From the NCBI RefSeq assembly GCF_025567415.1, contig NZ_JAOQJV010000008.1, positions 48,909-112,908 of the forward strand: a stretch of 64,000 bases of DNA, written 5' to 3'. The notes beneath the pieces were generated by a model that was not told the origin of the DNA, ran no database searches, and saw only the letters and a program-made list of their open reading frames with translations. Both the position numbers and the translations under genes were made by a program. The stretch's first letter is position 1. Every line of letters begins with the position of its first letter. Of this stretch, positions 24,622-32,590 are shown piece after piece. The stretch is from Claveliimonas ammoniilytica (GTDB lineage Bacteria > Bacillota > Clostridia > Lachnospirales > Lachnospiraceae).

Positions 24622-24708
24622 CTATCTTATATTGTCTATTTTCTAACAAACCAGCATTTTTGTAAATTGACAGAGCATACAAACTTCTGTCTGATTTTTT
24701 TCTGGTCG

Positions 24709-24719
24709 TGGTCAGACCA
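24709..24719. promoter_or_regulatory. FadR-type operator 1
   Basis: TGGTCAGACCA, preceded by TGGTCG, 8 bases upstream of TTGACA (24727-24732). The same arrangement occurs in front of the GntR gene at 25.27 kb. No well-spaced -10 follows here, and a terminator hairpin begins at 24754, so this copy may be decayed or act on the divergent cooC operon. Confidence 0.5.
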
Positions 24720-24749
24720 AAATTTGTTGACATTTTTTATCAATATATA

Positions 24750-24776
24750 AAAAGAACGCTATAAAAGCGTTCTTTT
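24750..24776 (+). terminator. Intrinsic terminator upstream of the toxin
   Basis: GAACGC (24754-24759) and GCGTTC (24767-24772) with a seven-base loop, followed by TTTTC. It would stop any transcript from operator 1 before the toxin gene. Confidence 0.65.
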
Positions 24777-24803
24777 CATTTTTATTACTTTTGGTATATA
24801 TAA

Positions 24804-24832
24804 TTGCATTTGTCTAGAATTTATGTTATACT
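24804..24832 (+). promoter_or_regulatory. Promoter of the toxin mRNA
   Basis: TTGCAT (24804-24809), 17-base spacer, TATACT (24827-24832). Transcription would begin near 24838-24840 at AGAACAACCG. Confidence 0.7.
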
Positions 24833-24896
24833 CAAACAGAACAACCGTGTTACAGGGTGGCTGACCTCTATTCTACATAGAGTGGAGGTGATGCTT

Positions 24897-24989
24897 ATGA
24901 ACAATAATCATTTTGATTTCAAAGACCTTATGGCTTTTGGCATGTTCATTCTTGCATTGCTAACATTCATTTTTATGTTTAGCAAATAA
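24897..24989 (+). CDS. Holin-like type I toxin, 30 residues
   Basis: A 30-residue membrane peptide (MNNNHFDFKDLMAFGMFILA and ten further residues ending MFSK): short polar N-terminus, FKDLM.AFGMFILALLTF hydrophobic helix, basic end. This fits the small holin-like toxin family (Hol_Tox type), which damages membranes when freed from an antisense RNA. GGAGG lies 8 bases before the start at 24897; a second ATG at 24891 is too close to it. The leader contains a CTCTAT/ATAGAG hairpin just before the ribosome site. The mRNA 5' end is complementary to its own 3' end, and an antisense RNA converges on the 3' region. Confidence 0.7.
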   Translation: MNNNHFDFKDLMAFGMFILALLTFIFMFSK

Positions 24990-25001
24990 CGCATTAAAGC
25001 A

Positions 25002-25095
25002 TAGAAAAACCACCCCGAAACTTTGACCGGCGAAAGGGTGGTAATTCTATTATCCCAGAGGTCAACCCACCTTGTGGGCGGTTGTTCTCTTTTAT
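25002..25095 (-). ncRNA. Antitoxin RNA antisense to the toxin mRNA 3' region
   Basis: Promoter on the minus strand: TTGAAT (25125-25130), 17-base spacer, TATAGT (25102-25107). The transcript would start near 25095 with AGAGAACAACCGCCC and end at the hairpin ACCACCC / GGGGTGGT followed by TTTTTC (about 25004-25042). It overlaps the toxin message 3' of the coding region. Its first bases repeat the first bases of the toxin mRNA (AGAACAACCG and TGACCTCT). Confidence 0.65.
25063..25092 (+). terminator. Likely terminator of the toxin mRNA
   Basis: CCCAC-CTT-GTGGG inside CAACC/GGTTG, followed by TTCTCTTTT on the plus strand. Confidence 0.5.
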
Positions 25096-25264
25096 GACTC
25101 AACTATAACATATCTAACAGCAGGATTCAAGCAAATCAAGAAAGATACAAATCATTTCTTATATTTATTTTGTAACCTTTCCACCACCTCATTTGTATAA
25201 TTACACAAGCAGAAAACAATTTAAAAATGAGCAGCACATCCGGACATGACTCCTTCGAGTGGTC

Positions 25265-25310
25265 GTGGTCAGACCACTTTTTATTGACTTTTCCTTATCC
25301 CTCTGCTACC
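25265..25310 (+). promoter_or_regulatory. FadR-type operator 2 and promoter of the GntR gene
   Basis: GTGGTCAGACCAC (25265-25277) is a perfect palindrome with the TGGTC-N-GACCA core known for FadR. It stands 7 bases before TTGACT (25284-25289), followed by a 17-base spacer and TACCTT. Its position upstream of the -35 suggests control of the GntR gene by its own product. Confidence 0.6.
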
Positions 25311-25344
25311 TTGAACTTATCAACTGAAAAGGATCGTGACCACT

Positions 25345-26094
25345 ATGAAATTCAAAGCCATCAACACCTTATCCATTAAAGAATTATTCATTTCCCAGAT
25401 TGAAGAGATGATTCTCTCGGGCGAACTGAAGCCTGGGGACAAGCTTCCTACTGAGCGGGAGCTTGCAGATGAGATGAATATCAGCAAGACCATCGTCCAC
25501 GATGGCATCCGGGAACTTGCGCGGATCGGCTTTCTGGACGTAATATCGAGAAAAGGCATCTACGTAGCAGATTATACGTTTACCGGTAATCTGGAAACAC
25601 TTCTTGCCGTCATCCGCTATCGCGGTGATACATTGGATTCGAAAATGATTACCAGTCTTCTGGATGTGCGTATTTATCTGGAATGTCCGGCTCTGGAGAT
25701 TCTCTGTGCCTCTCGCACGGAAGATGACATTGCCCGGCTGGAAATCTTGCAAAGTGACATGAAAAAAGCCCTCGATGCAGATATCGAAAGCTTTGCTAAC
25801 ACGCTGTTTCTCTATCGGAGAGCTATCGTCTCACTTAGTGGCAATTGCATTTCACCCATGATTATGAATGCATTCTTTAACGCTTCCATTACCGCCTGGA
25901 CAGATTACTGTGAATTTATCGGCAGAGAACCCACCTATAAGTCTCTGCTCCAGACAACGGAATACATCCGTAACCGGGATGCTACAGCTGCTATTCATTT
26001 GTTCAAAGAGCAGATTGATCAGTACCGCTCTCATTTTGAACACCCTCATGTGACGGATGACCCTGTAGCAAAAATGAAAGGAAGGAATAACTAA
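25345..26094 (+). CDS. FadR-subfamily GntR transcriptional regulator
   Basis: About 249 residues. The N-terminal winged helix has the GntR signature (ILSGELKPGDKLPTERELAD, then ISKTIVHDGIRELARIGFL and a wing ending RKGIYVADY). The C-terminal helical domain is of the FCD type (LLDVRIYLECPALEILCA, later YRRAIVSLSGN and a HLFKEQIDQY end helix). ATG at 25345 is preferred to GTG at 25336, which lies only 2 bases behind AGGA. A TGGTC-N-GACCA palindrome precedes the gene, as expected for an autoregulated FadR-type protein. The ligand cannot be inferred. The next small frame overlaps its stop codon (TAATA). Confidence 0.9.
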   Translation: MKFKAINTLSIKELFISQIEEMILSGELKPGDKLPTERELADEMNISKTIVHDGIRELARIGFLDVISRKGIYVADYTFTGNLETLLAVIRYRGDTLDSKMITSLLDVRIYLECPALEILCASRTEDDIARLEILQSDMKKALDADIESFANTLFLYRRAIVSLSGNCISPMIMNAFFNASITAWTDYCEFIGREPTYKSLLQTTEYIRNRDATAAIHLFKEQIDQYRSHFEHPHVTDDPVAKMKGRNN

Positions 26095-26264
26095 TAAAGC
26101 AAAAACAAATCACACGAATCGGTCTGCTGTTTGCCCATAAGCTGATCGGCATTGGTCTTGGAACAGCACTGGCTGTACTGGGAGTCGGACAGGTGATTGC
26201 CTTATCCAATCATATGTGTCATATGTGCATGGATAAGCTTACTGCCGCCGCAGGCATTTCTTAA
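26094..26264 (+). CDS. Small membrane protein with AUA in place of a start codon
   Basis: An open frame of 56 codons begins with ATA exactly where a coupled start would be expected: the GntR stop and this codon form TAATA rather than TAATG, behind AAAGGAAGGA. The product has a basic N-terminus (KQKQITRIGLLFAHK), a glycine- and valine-rich hydrophobic helix (LIGIGLGTALAVLGVGQVIA) and a HMCHMCMDK Cys/His cluster. The composition looks protein-coding. Either AUA is used, or the start has been lost by a point mutation and this is a young pseudogene. Its end overlaps the convergent lipoprotein gene by 26 bases. Confidence 0.4.
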   Translation: MKQKQITRIGLLFAHKLIGIGLGTALAVLGVGQVIALSNHMCHMCMDKLTAAAGIS

Positions 26265-27162
26265 AATCACCGGCAGCTCCATAGGCATCCCCCAGATCCA
26301 ATTCTGTCTTAAGATCACTGTTCAGGTATACGGTCTGATTTGTCTTCTTGTTATGCACACATAGCCACCCATTGTCACCGCCATATGAAATGCTTTCATA
26401 ATCATTAGAACGCTTCACATTGCCCTCCAGATCAAAGAGCACATTACCACCAATCGGCAGTTCGTCTTCATCATATAACATGCTGCCGGTATCTGCGATC
26501 ACATACTTCCGGTCTCTGGTAAAATACATACTTATAATGCCAGACACTCCCATGCCGCTCACATCTTCATCTGATATCAATACCTTTCCACTCTGATCCA
26601 CCAGCTCATAATCGCCATCATCCGTTGTAACAATCTCGACATCTGTCGGAGCAGAATCAGCATCTGCTGTCTCTTCTTCTGCTTCTTCAGAAACAGCATC
26701 TTCCGCCTCTACAGGCGTATAATTATCCATCTCTTCCAGCAGTGCCTCTCCGTCATAATAGCCGCCGCCCTCTTCTTCGATTCCTTCTCCATGCTCCTCC
26801 AGTATCTGACCTCTCTCATCCAGCACATAATACCTATATGCTTCTGCTTCACCCTGCGTATCCGTATAAACAGACTTGTACGCAAGGATCCGGAATCCAT
26901 CATCCGTCATCCCCATGGTAATCTCGTCAAACATACATGCGACTACACACTCTCCATATTCATTGATCAGTCCTGTTGCGACCTCGTCGCCCTCATTGAC
27001 CTCCGCCAGATACTGATACTCCTCATGCAGTTCTTCCTGATCCGGTTCCTGATAGCTTAACTCCTGCTGAATCTGCTTTTCGGAAGGTCCGCACCCTGTC
27101 ACCAGAGCCGGAATCATCAGCATGCTCAGTGTCATTGCTATCCGCATTATCCTGTTCTTCAT
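26239..27162 (-). CDS. Acidic WG-repeat-like lipoprotein
   Basis: About 307 residues from the start at 27162, which has GAGGA about 9 bases upstream; an earlier ATG at 27246 lacks a ribosome site. Signal peptide with lipobox LVTGC, so it is a membrane-anchored lipoprotein. The mature part is strongly acidic. GLINEYGECVVACMFDEI, YELVDQSGKVLI and VLFDLEGNV resemble WG-type repeats (G-x-I-D-x-x-G-x-x-V...Y-D-x-I), a motif of surface proteins of unknown binding role. A low-complexity Glu/Asp/Ala stretch lies at about residue 160-190. Function unknown. Confidence 0.7.
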   Translation of the reverse strand: MKNRIMRIAMTLSMLMIPALVTGCGPSEKQIQQELSYQEPDQEELHEEYQYLAEVNEGDEVATGLINEYGECVVACMFDEITMGMTDDGFRILAYKSVYTDTQGEAEAYRYYVLDERGQILEEHGEGIEEEGGGYYDGEALLEEMDNYTPVEAEDAVSEEAEEETADADSAPTDVEIVTTDDGDYELVDQSGKVLISDEDVSGMGVSGIISMYFTRDRKYVIADTGSMLYDEDELPIGGNVLFDLEGNVKRSNDYESISYGGDNGWLCVHNKKTNQTVYLNSDLKTELDLGDAYGAAGDFKKCLRRQ

Positions 27163-27265
27163 AGATGATATCCTCACTTTTTCCTCATTCTTTGCCTGAA
27201 TCATAACTTTGTGAAGATTATACCATGAGCTGGGCGTTGATAGCAATTCAGCTTTTTGAAAGCCT

Positions 27266-27463
27266 TTACTTATGCACAGTTATTACATGATTCACCACCT
27301 GTGTAATCTCGTCATCATGGCTGACTATAATAATGATTTTATCCTTTTTTATCTGTCGCAGCAATGTATACAGTTCTTTGCGACTCCTCTGATCCAATGC
27401 TGATGTAGGTTCATCAAATATAAGAACTTCTGCGTCTTTTGCCAGTGTTCTCACGATTCCAAT
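27266..27463 (-). pseudogene. ABC transporter ATPase fragment (deletion remnant)
   Basis: Only the last 65 or so residues of a nucleotide-binding domain remain: IGIVRTLAKDAEVLIFDEP (Walker B), the D-loop SALDQ and the H-loop IIIVSHDDE. Walker A and the signature motif are missing. Upstream on the same strand and in another frame is a short frame MRPVLGSVMVLVSPALVAAT (27536 downward), which looks like a transmembrane stretch of an exporter. This fits an internal deletion that joined a permease piece to the ATPase end. A GTG at 27454 could still start the 62-codon frame, but the product could not hydrolyse ATP. Confidence 0.7.
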
Positions 27464-27536
27464 TCATAACTTTGATGGTAGCTGCAACCAAGGCCGGAGA
27501 CACCAGAACCATGACAGAACCTAAAACAGGACGCAT

Positions 27537-27575
27537 AAAAATACCCTCCTTACTGGTTGTCCAGTAAAGAGGGTA
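27537..27575 (-). terminator. Terminator of the phosphohexomutase gene
   Basis: Bases 27542-27556 and 27561-27575 form a 15-bp stem with one mismatch, followed on the minus strand by TATTTTTAT. Confidence 0.75.
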
Positions 27576-27613
27576 CATATCATTTTTCACACGCCCTGTT
27601 TTATATTCTTCCT

Positions 27614-29296
27614 TTATGCAAGAATCGGCTTCAATCCTTCTGCTAACTGATCTTTCTTTGCCTGGGCTTCAGCCAGATCTTTGCCAAGTGTGGTGAAGTA
27701 TGTCTTAATCTTTGGCTCTGTTCCTGACGGGCGCACGATTACGGTTGCTCCGTCTTCCATGCTGTAGATCAGTACATTAGCTGCCGGAAGTCCGGTCTCT
27801 TCCGTCTTCTTGTAATCGGTAGCTTTGACTACCTTCACGCCTCCGATCTCTGTCGGCGGATTATCACGGAGTCCCTGCATAATAGACGCCATCTTATCCA
27901 TACCGGTAAGTCCCGGGAACTCGAAGCTGTCTACCTTGTTCAGGTAACGTCCGTACTCACTGTAGATCTCTTCCATTCTCTGCTTCAGAGAACTTCCGAT
28001 ACTTCTATAATATGCTGCCATCTCGCAGATCAACATAGATCCGATTACGGCATCCTTATCTCGTACATATGGTCCTGCCAGATATCCGTAGCTTTCCTCA
28101 AATCCGAAGATAAAACGGTCTACTTCTCCGTCAGCTTCCAGCTTGGCGATCTGATCACCGATCCATTTGAATCCTGTCAGTACATTGCGAAGCTCTACGT
28201 CGTAATGCTTAGCCACAGCATCAGCCAGTGGTGTGGATACGATAGACTTCACTGCTACTGGGTTCTCCGGCATCGTACCCTTCTCAATACGTCCTGCACA
28301 GATGTAATCCAGAAGCAGTACACCTACTTCATTACCGCTTACCAGCTCATAAGATCCATCCGGGCACTTCATCGCGATACCTACACGGTCTGCATCCGGG
28401 TCTGTAGCGAGCATCAGATCTGCGCCCTTTTCCTTTGCAAGATTCAGTCCCAGTTCCAGAGCCTCAAAGATCTCTGGGTTAGGGTAGCTGCATGTGGTGA
28501 AGTATCCATTTGGATATTCCTGTTCCGGCACGATAGTAATATCTGTCACGCCGATATCCTTTAATACCTGTGTTACCGGCACTAATCCCGAACCATTCAA
28601 CGGGCTGTATACAAGCTTCAGTCCTGCTGTCTTGCACAGACCCGGACGAACCTGTCTGGACTCGATCGCATCATAAAGTGCTTTCTTACAGTCATCTCCT
28701 ACGAAATGAATCAGACCTTTTTCTACACCTTCTGCAAATGACATGTATTTGGCACCTGTCAGCACGTCCGTCTTCTGGATCTCTTCATATACTACTGCTG
28801 CCGCATCATCAGTCAGCTGGCATCCGTCCGGTCCGTAAGCCTTATATCCGTTATACTTGGCAGGATTGTGGGACGCTGTCACCATAACACCTGCATTACA
28901 CTTATAATAACGTGTTGCAAATGACAGAGCCGGTACCGGCATCAGTGCGTCGTAGATTCTTACCTGAATGTCATTGGCTGCCAGCACTCCTGCTGCAGTC
29001 TTGGCAAATACATCACTCTTCAGACGACTGTCGTAGCTGATTGCTACCGTCTGGCTTCCACCCTGTGTCTTTACCCAGTTAGCCAGTCCCTGTGTTGCCT
29101 GACGTACTACATAAATATTCATACGGTTCGTTCCTGCTCCCAACACACCACGAAGTCCGGCTGTTCCGAACTTCAATGCCAGTGCAAAACGCTCCTTGAT
29201 CTCATCATCATTACCTTCAATTCCCGCTAATTCCGGTCTCAGATCCGCGTCTTCCAGATCTGTATTCAGCCAGCGTTCATATTCTTTCTGATACAT
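27614..29296 (-). CDS. Phosphoglucomutase/phosphomannomutase
   Basis: 560 residues of the alpha-D-phosphohexomutase superfamily. The catalytic serine loop is GVMVTASHNPAKYNGYK, the metal-binding loop is ATDPDADRVG, the sugar-binding loop GFEESYGY and the phosphate-binding loop RPSGTEPKIK. The length and order fit the PgcA-type enzyme that links glucose-6-phosphate to glucose-1-phosphate for polysaccharide and UDP-glucose synthesis. The start at 29296 (MYQKEYERWLN) has GGGAGTGG upstream; a longer frame to 29338 does not. Single gene with its own terminator. Confidence 0.95.
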   Translation of the reverse strand: MYQKEYERWLNTDLEDADLRPELAGIEGNDDEIKERFALALKFGTAGLRGVLGAGTNRMNIYVVRQATQGLANWVKTQGGSQTVAISYDSRLKSDVFAKTAAGVLAANDIQVRIYDALMPVPALSFATRYYKCNAGVMVTASHNPAKYNGYKAYGPDGCQLTDDAAAVVYEEIQKTDVLTGAKYMSFAEGVEKGLIHFVGDDCKKALYDAIESRQVRPGLCKTAGLKLVYSPLNGSGLVPVTQVLKDIGVTDITIVPEQEYPNGYFTTCSYPNPEIFEALELGLNLAKEKGADLMLATDPDADRVGIAMKCPDGSYELVSGNEVGVLLLDYICAGRIEKGTMPENPVAVKSIVSTPLADAVAKHYDVELRNVLTGFKWIGDQIAKLEADGEVDRFIFGFEESYGYLAGPYVRDKDAVIGSMLICEMAAYYRSIGSSLKQRMEEIYSEYGRYLNKVDSFEFPGLTGMDKMASIMQGLRDNPPTEIGGVKVVKATDYKKTEETGLPAANVLIYSMEDGATVIVRPSGTEPKIKTYFTTLGKDLAEAQAKKDQLAEGLKPILA

Positions 29297-29499
29297 TTTC
29301 ACCACTCCCAGCTTTTTATTTCTACAACTTTTGTTCAATATTACAAAAATCTAATTATAATATACCATGTTTACAGATGTCAGGCAATCAAAAAGCACGT
29401 AATATCATGATGTCACAATTCCTCATGTGTGCTATACTACTGTTATTGAATTATATTAATGGGCAGGAGCCCTGACTATGACCTATGGAGGGAATTATT

Positions 29500-30219
29500 A
29501 TGAATACATCTCATACAGTCTGTCAGATTGAACACCACGCAATGATGTTTGCCTTTCTTTCCAAACATGCGATCCGCCTCTGCGGTAATCGCGGAAAGGA
29601 CGCCATTCTGGATGCCATGACCGAATATGGCAAAGAACGGGGACGGCGCATGGCTCTGAATGCACAGGCACACGGAGATCCGCTGAACACCATGACGAAT
29701 CAGGCTTACGGCGAGTGGAAACCCGACTATCCGGGACAGATGGAATTTGGCCAGCTCTGTACGGAGCCGACACTGCAGACCTACATTTCCAAATGTGCCT
29801 GGTGTGAAGCCTGGCAGAAGCACCACATTACCGAATACGGCAAATACTACTGTGTCAATGTTGACAATGCTGTCTATCAGGGATTCCGTCCGGACTTTAC
29901 CTGCACTCCGATCAGCACTTCTATGAGCTGGGGCGGTGACTGCTGTAAATTCGACTGGGGACATCCATTATCCGCTGAAGACATTGAAGCGCTTGCCACT
30001 AAAAAACAGGAACTTGGCACATCCTGCATGAAGGATTTCAATTTCCATACCGCACATCTGATGCACACTCTTATCCGCGTCCTGACAAAACAGTTAGGTG
30101 CTGCCGGTGAGAAAGCCGTCACACTGGCTCTCACCGAGTATGTAGACACCTTTGGTCAGGAATATCTGGATGTGCTGGATACTATCTCATTGGATGAGAT
30201 CTATCCATTCGAAGTATAG
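29500..30219 (+). CDS. L-2-amino-thiazoline-4-carboxylate hydrolase-like protein
   Basis: 239 residues with the features of the ATC hydrolase family: an N-terminal HHAMMFAFLSKHAI helix, KGRERG-type basic region, TKCAWCEAW-like CAWC motif (SKCAWCEAWQKH), YCVNVDNAVYQGF, and GGDCCKFDW. In pseudomonads the family opens the thiazoline ring on the way to L-cysteine, but many relatives in Clostridia have no tested substrate. GGAGGG precedes the ATG at 29500. It begins a co-directional set with an M20 amidohydrolase and ProC, which suggests degradation of a cyclic or N-acylated amino acid derivative; this is inference. Confidence 0.75.
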   Translation: MNTSHTVCQIEHHAMMFAFLSKHAIRLCGNRGKDAILDAMTEYGKERGRRMALNAQAHGDPLNTMTNQAYGEWKPDYPGQMEFGQLCTEPTLQTYISKCAWCEAWQKHHITEYGKYYCVNVDNAVYQGFRPDFTCTPISTSMSWGGDCCKFDWGHPLSAEDIEALATKKQELGTSCMKDFNFHTAHLMHTLIRVLTKQLGAAGEKAVTLALTEYVDTFGQEYLDVLDTISLDEIYPFEV

Positions 30220-30271
30220 CTTGTCTATGAAAAACTGACATTATCATATCTATGCGAAAGGAATTATTTTT

Positions 30272-31522
30272 ATGAATCTTATTGACAACTGGCTTACTAC
30301 TAATAAGGAAGAACTGATCCACATTGCCAGTGATATTTTCTGTCATCCGGAGACCGCTTATCAGGAGACGTATTCGTCCAAACGGTTAGCGGACTTTCTG
30401 GAAACGCAGGGATTCCAGGTAGCCTGGAAAACAGCTGGCATCGATACTGCATTTACCGCTGTCTGGGGTTCCGGCAAACCAATGCTTGGATTTCTGGCAG
30501 AATACGATGCACTGCCGGAGATTGGTCATGCCTGCGGACATAATCTGCTTGGAACTGCGGTCTGCGCTGCAGCCTGTGCCCTCAAGGAAGACATGACTGC
30601 TTCCGGTGCACAGGGAACGATCATTGTGTACGGCTGTCCTGCCGAAGAGATCATGTCCGGCAAGATTGTCATGAATGATGCCGGTGTCTTTGATGATCTC
30701 GATGTAGGCGTTATGTGGCATCCATTTGACCGCAATCGCATCAGCAACGACATCTGGCAGTCACAGGATATCAAGAATTACACCTTCCACGGCATCAGTG
30801 CCCATGCTTCCAAGTCACCGGAAAATGGACGAAGCGCGCTGGATGCTGCGGAACTGATGAATGTCGGAGTCAATTATCTGCGCGAGCATGTCTCTGACGA
30901 TGTGCGTATGCATTATGCATATCTGGACAATGGTATTCCGGCAAATGTAGTCCCGGACATTGCCAGGACCAATTACTTTATCCGCTCTGCCAAACGTTCC
31001 CGCACCGAGGGCGCCAGCCGCCGGGTAGACGACTGTGCAAGAGGTGCTGCGTTGATGACCGGCACGACCGTAGATATTGAGCTGGTCAAGAGCTGCAAGG
31101 AAATGAAAGTAAACCGCGTGCTGGCAGAACTCTACTACGATGCTATGACACGCATTCCGGTGCCGGAATACACCGATGAAGAACTTAAATTTGCGGCAGA
31201 CGTCAGTAAAGAAGCCGGTTTCGAGAACCACGGCGTATACTTTACCGGACTGGAACCGTTAGAAAATGCTCCGGTACCGATCTCTATCGGTACTGACGCT
31301 TCACAGGTCAGCCATACGATTCCACTGATCACAGTCAGTGCAGCAACCATGTGCAAGGGCACACCGCTCCATCACTGGGCTGCCGCCAAACAGGCCGGTA
31401 TGAGCATTGGTCACAAAGGTATGCTTTACGCTGCCAGATGTATGGCGGAAGGTACAAAGCTCCTGATGGAGACCCCGGGCGCCATCGAAAAAGCCTGGGA
31501 ATGGCATAATACACACGAATAA
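30272..31522 (+). CDS. M20-family metallo-amidohydrolase (AbgB-like)
   Basis: 416 residues. The first metal ligands are in EYDALPEIGHACGHNL, where GHACGH is characteristic of the aminobenzoyl-glutamate/N-acyl amino acid branch. AEEIMSGK provides the catalytic glutamate region, and MWHPFDRN and HHWAAAKQAG supply later ligands. The dimerisation domain (about 185-300) is present. The product would cleave an amide bond of an N-acylated amino acid or short peptide in the cytoplasm. AAAGGA lies ahead of the start. Co-directional with the ATC-hydrolase-like gene and proC. Confidence 0.88.
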   Translation: MNLIDNWLTTNKEELIHIASDIFCHPETAYQETYSSKRLADFLETQGFQVAWKTAGIDTAFTAVWGSGKPMLGFLAEYDALPEIGHACGHNLLGTAVCAAACALKEDMTASGAQGTIIVYGCPAEEIMSGKIVMNDAGVFDDLDVGVMWHPFDRNRISNDIWQSQDIKNYTFHGISAHASKSPENGRSALDAAELMNVGVNYLREHVSDDVRMHYAYLDNGIPANVVPDIARTNYFIRSAKRSRTEGASRRVDDCARGAALMTGTTVDIELVKSCKEMKVNRVLAELYYDAMTRIPVPEYTDEELKFAADVSKEAGFENHGVYFTGLEPLENAPVPISIGTDASQVSHTIPLITVSAATMCKGTPLHHWAAAKQAGMSIGHKGMLYAARCMAEGTKLLMETPGAIEKAWEWHNTHE

Positions 31523-31558
31523 ATTCATTTATGGGATAAGAAAGGACAGGTGATCGAA

Positions 31559-32356
31559 ATGATTACAAAGAAACTTGGAATTATCGGATGTGGCAATATG
31601 GGCGGTGCAATCCTTTACGGTGCACTCGAAAGCGGTGTTATCGCTAAGGAAAATGTCTATGTATACGACATCAACCCTGAGATGCGCGAAAAGGCTGCCG
31701 GATGGGGTGTTACTGTTGCAGCAAATGATGCAGAAGTATGCGACAAATCAGAGCTCATCCTTTTGGCTGTGAAGCCTCAGAACGCAGCAGAAGCACTGGC
31801 TATGTGCGAGAAATCTCTGGATGGCAAAGCGCTCATGTCTATCGTTGCCGGAACATCTGTCGAGAAGCTGCAGAGCATGACTGACGGAACTCCTCGTATC
31901 CTGCGTATCATGCCAAACACTCCGGCTATGGTATACGAAGGAGCATTTGCACTGTGTTCAGACAATGACCTGAAAGAGGACGAACTTGCAGCAGCTAAGA
32001 CATTATATGAAACAATCGGTATCGTAGAAATGGTTCCTGAACACCTGATCAATGCTGTATGCGCACTCAGCGGCGGCGGTCCGGCTTATGCAGCTATGTT
32101 TATCGAAGCACTGGCTGACGGCGGTGTAAAACAGGGACTTCCTCGTGCAACAGCTTACAGACTGGCTGCGCAGACCTGCCTTGGAACTTCTAAAATGATC
32201 CTTGAAAAAGGACTTCACCCGGGACAGATCAAGGACATGGTAACTTCTCCGGCAGGAACCACCATCGAAGGATGCGAGAAACTGGAAACAGGCGGTATGC
32301 GTGGTGCTGTTATGGAATGCATTAAAGCCGCAGCTGACAGAGGTAATAATTTCTAA
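31559..32356 (+). CDS. proC: Pyrroline-5-carboxylate reductase
   Basis: 265 residues. The N-terminal NAD(P) site is LGIIGCGNMGGAILYG, followed by AVKPQNAAEAL and the signature RIMPNTPAMV. The C-terminal helical domain has the family motif LSGGGPAYAAMFIEALADGG and TSPAGTTIEG. The enzyme makes proline from pyrroline-5-carboxylate. AGGTG stands 6 bases before ATG 31559. Its place behind two amidohydrolase-type genes may mean use of cyclic imino acids, though a plain proline biosynthetic role is enough. Confidence 0.95.
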   Translation: MITKKLGIIGCGNMGGAILYGALESGVIAKENVYVYDINPEMREKAAGWGVTVAANDAEVCDKSELILLAVKPQNAAEALAMCEKSLDGKALMSIVAGTSVEKLQSMTDGTPRILRIMPNTPAMVYEGAFALCSDNDLKEDELAAAKTLYETIGIVEMVPEHLINAVCALSGGGPAYAAMFIEALADGGVKQGLPRATAYRLAAQTCLGTSKMILEKGLHPGQIKDMVTSPAGTTIEGCEKLETGGMRGAVMECIKAAADRGNNF

Positions 32357-32406
32357 ATTAATTACTTGCATTTTTTTAAAAATTTTATTAATATATGAAG
32401 TAAGAC

Positions 32407-32438
32407 AAGGGCGTTTCAATTTACATTGAAGCGCCTTT
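32407..32438 (+). terminator. Hairpin behind proC
   Basis: AAGGGCGTTTCAAT pairs with ATTGAAGCGCCTTT around a four-base loop. The U tract behind it is poor, but the stem is strong and lies at the end of the operon. Confidence 0.5.
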
Positions 32439-32590
32439 ATGCATATATAGGGTTTTTATGCATAATTATACATGTAATTGTATTTTCTTGCATAAAACTA
32501 TTGACTTTCTGTATAATGAAGTGCATAATTACCGACATAGTTTATTATTGACGGTTGTTATTCATTATCTAAGAATTTGGAGGAATTATT

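Noticed and set aside
27542..27575. Hairpin that appears to bury a Shine-Dalgarno (AAGGAGGG) before a short frame
   Set aside because: It is placed and followed by TATTTTTAT exactly as an intrinsic terminator of the phosphohexomutase gene; the frame behind it is a remnant.
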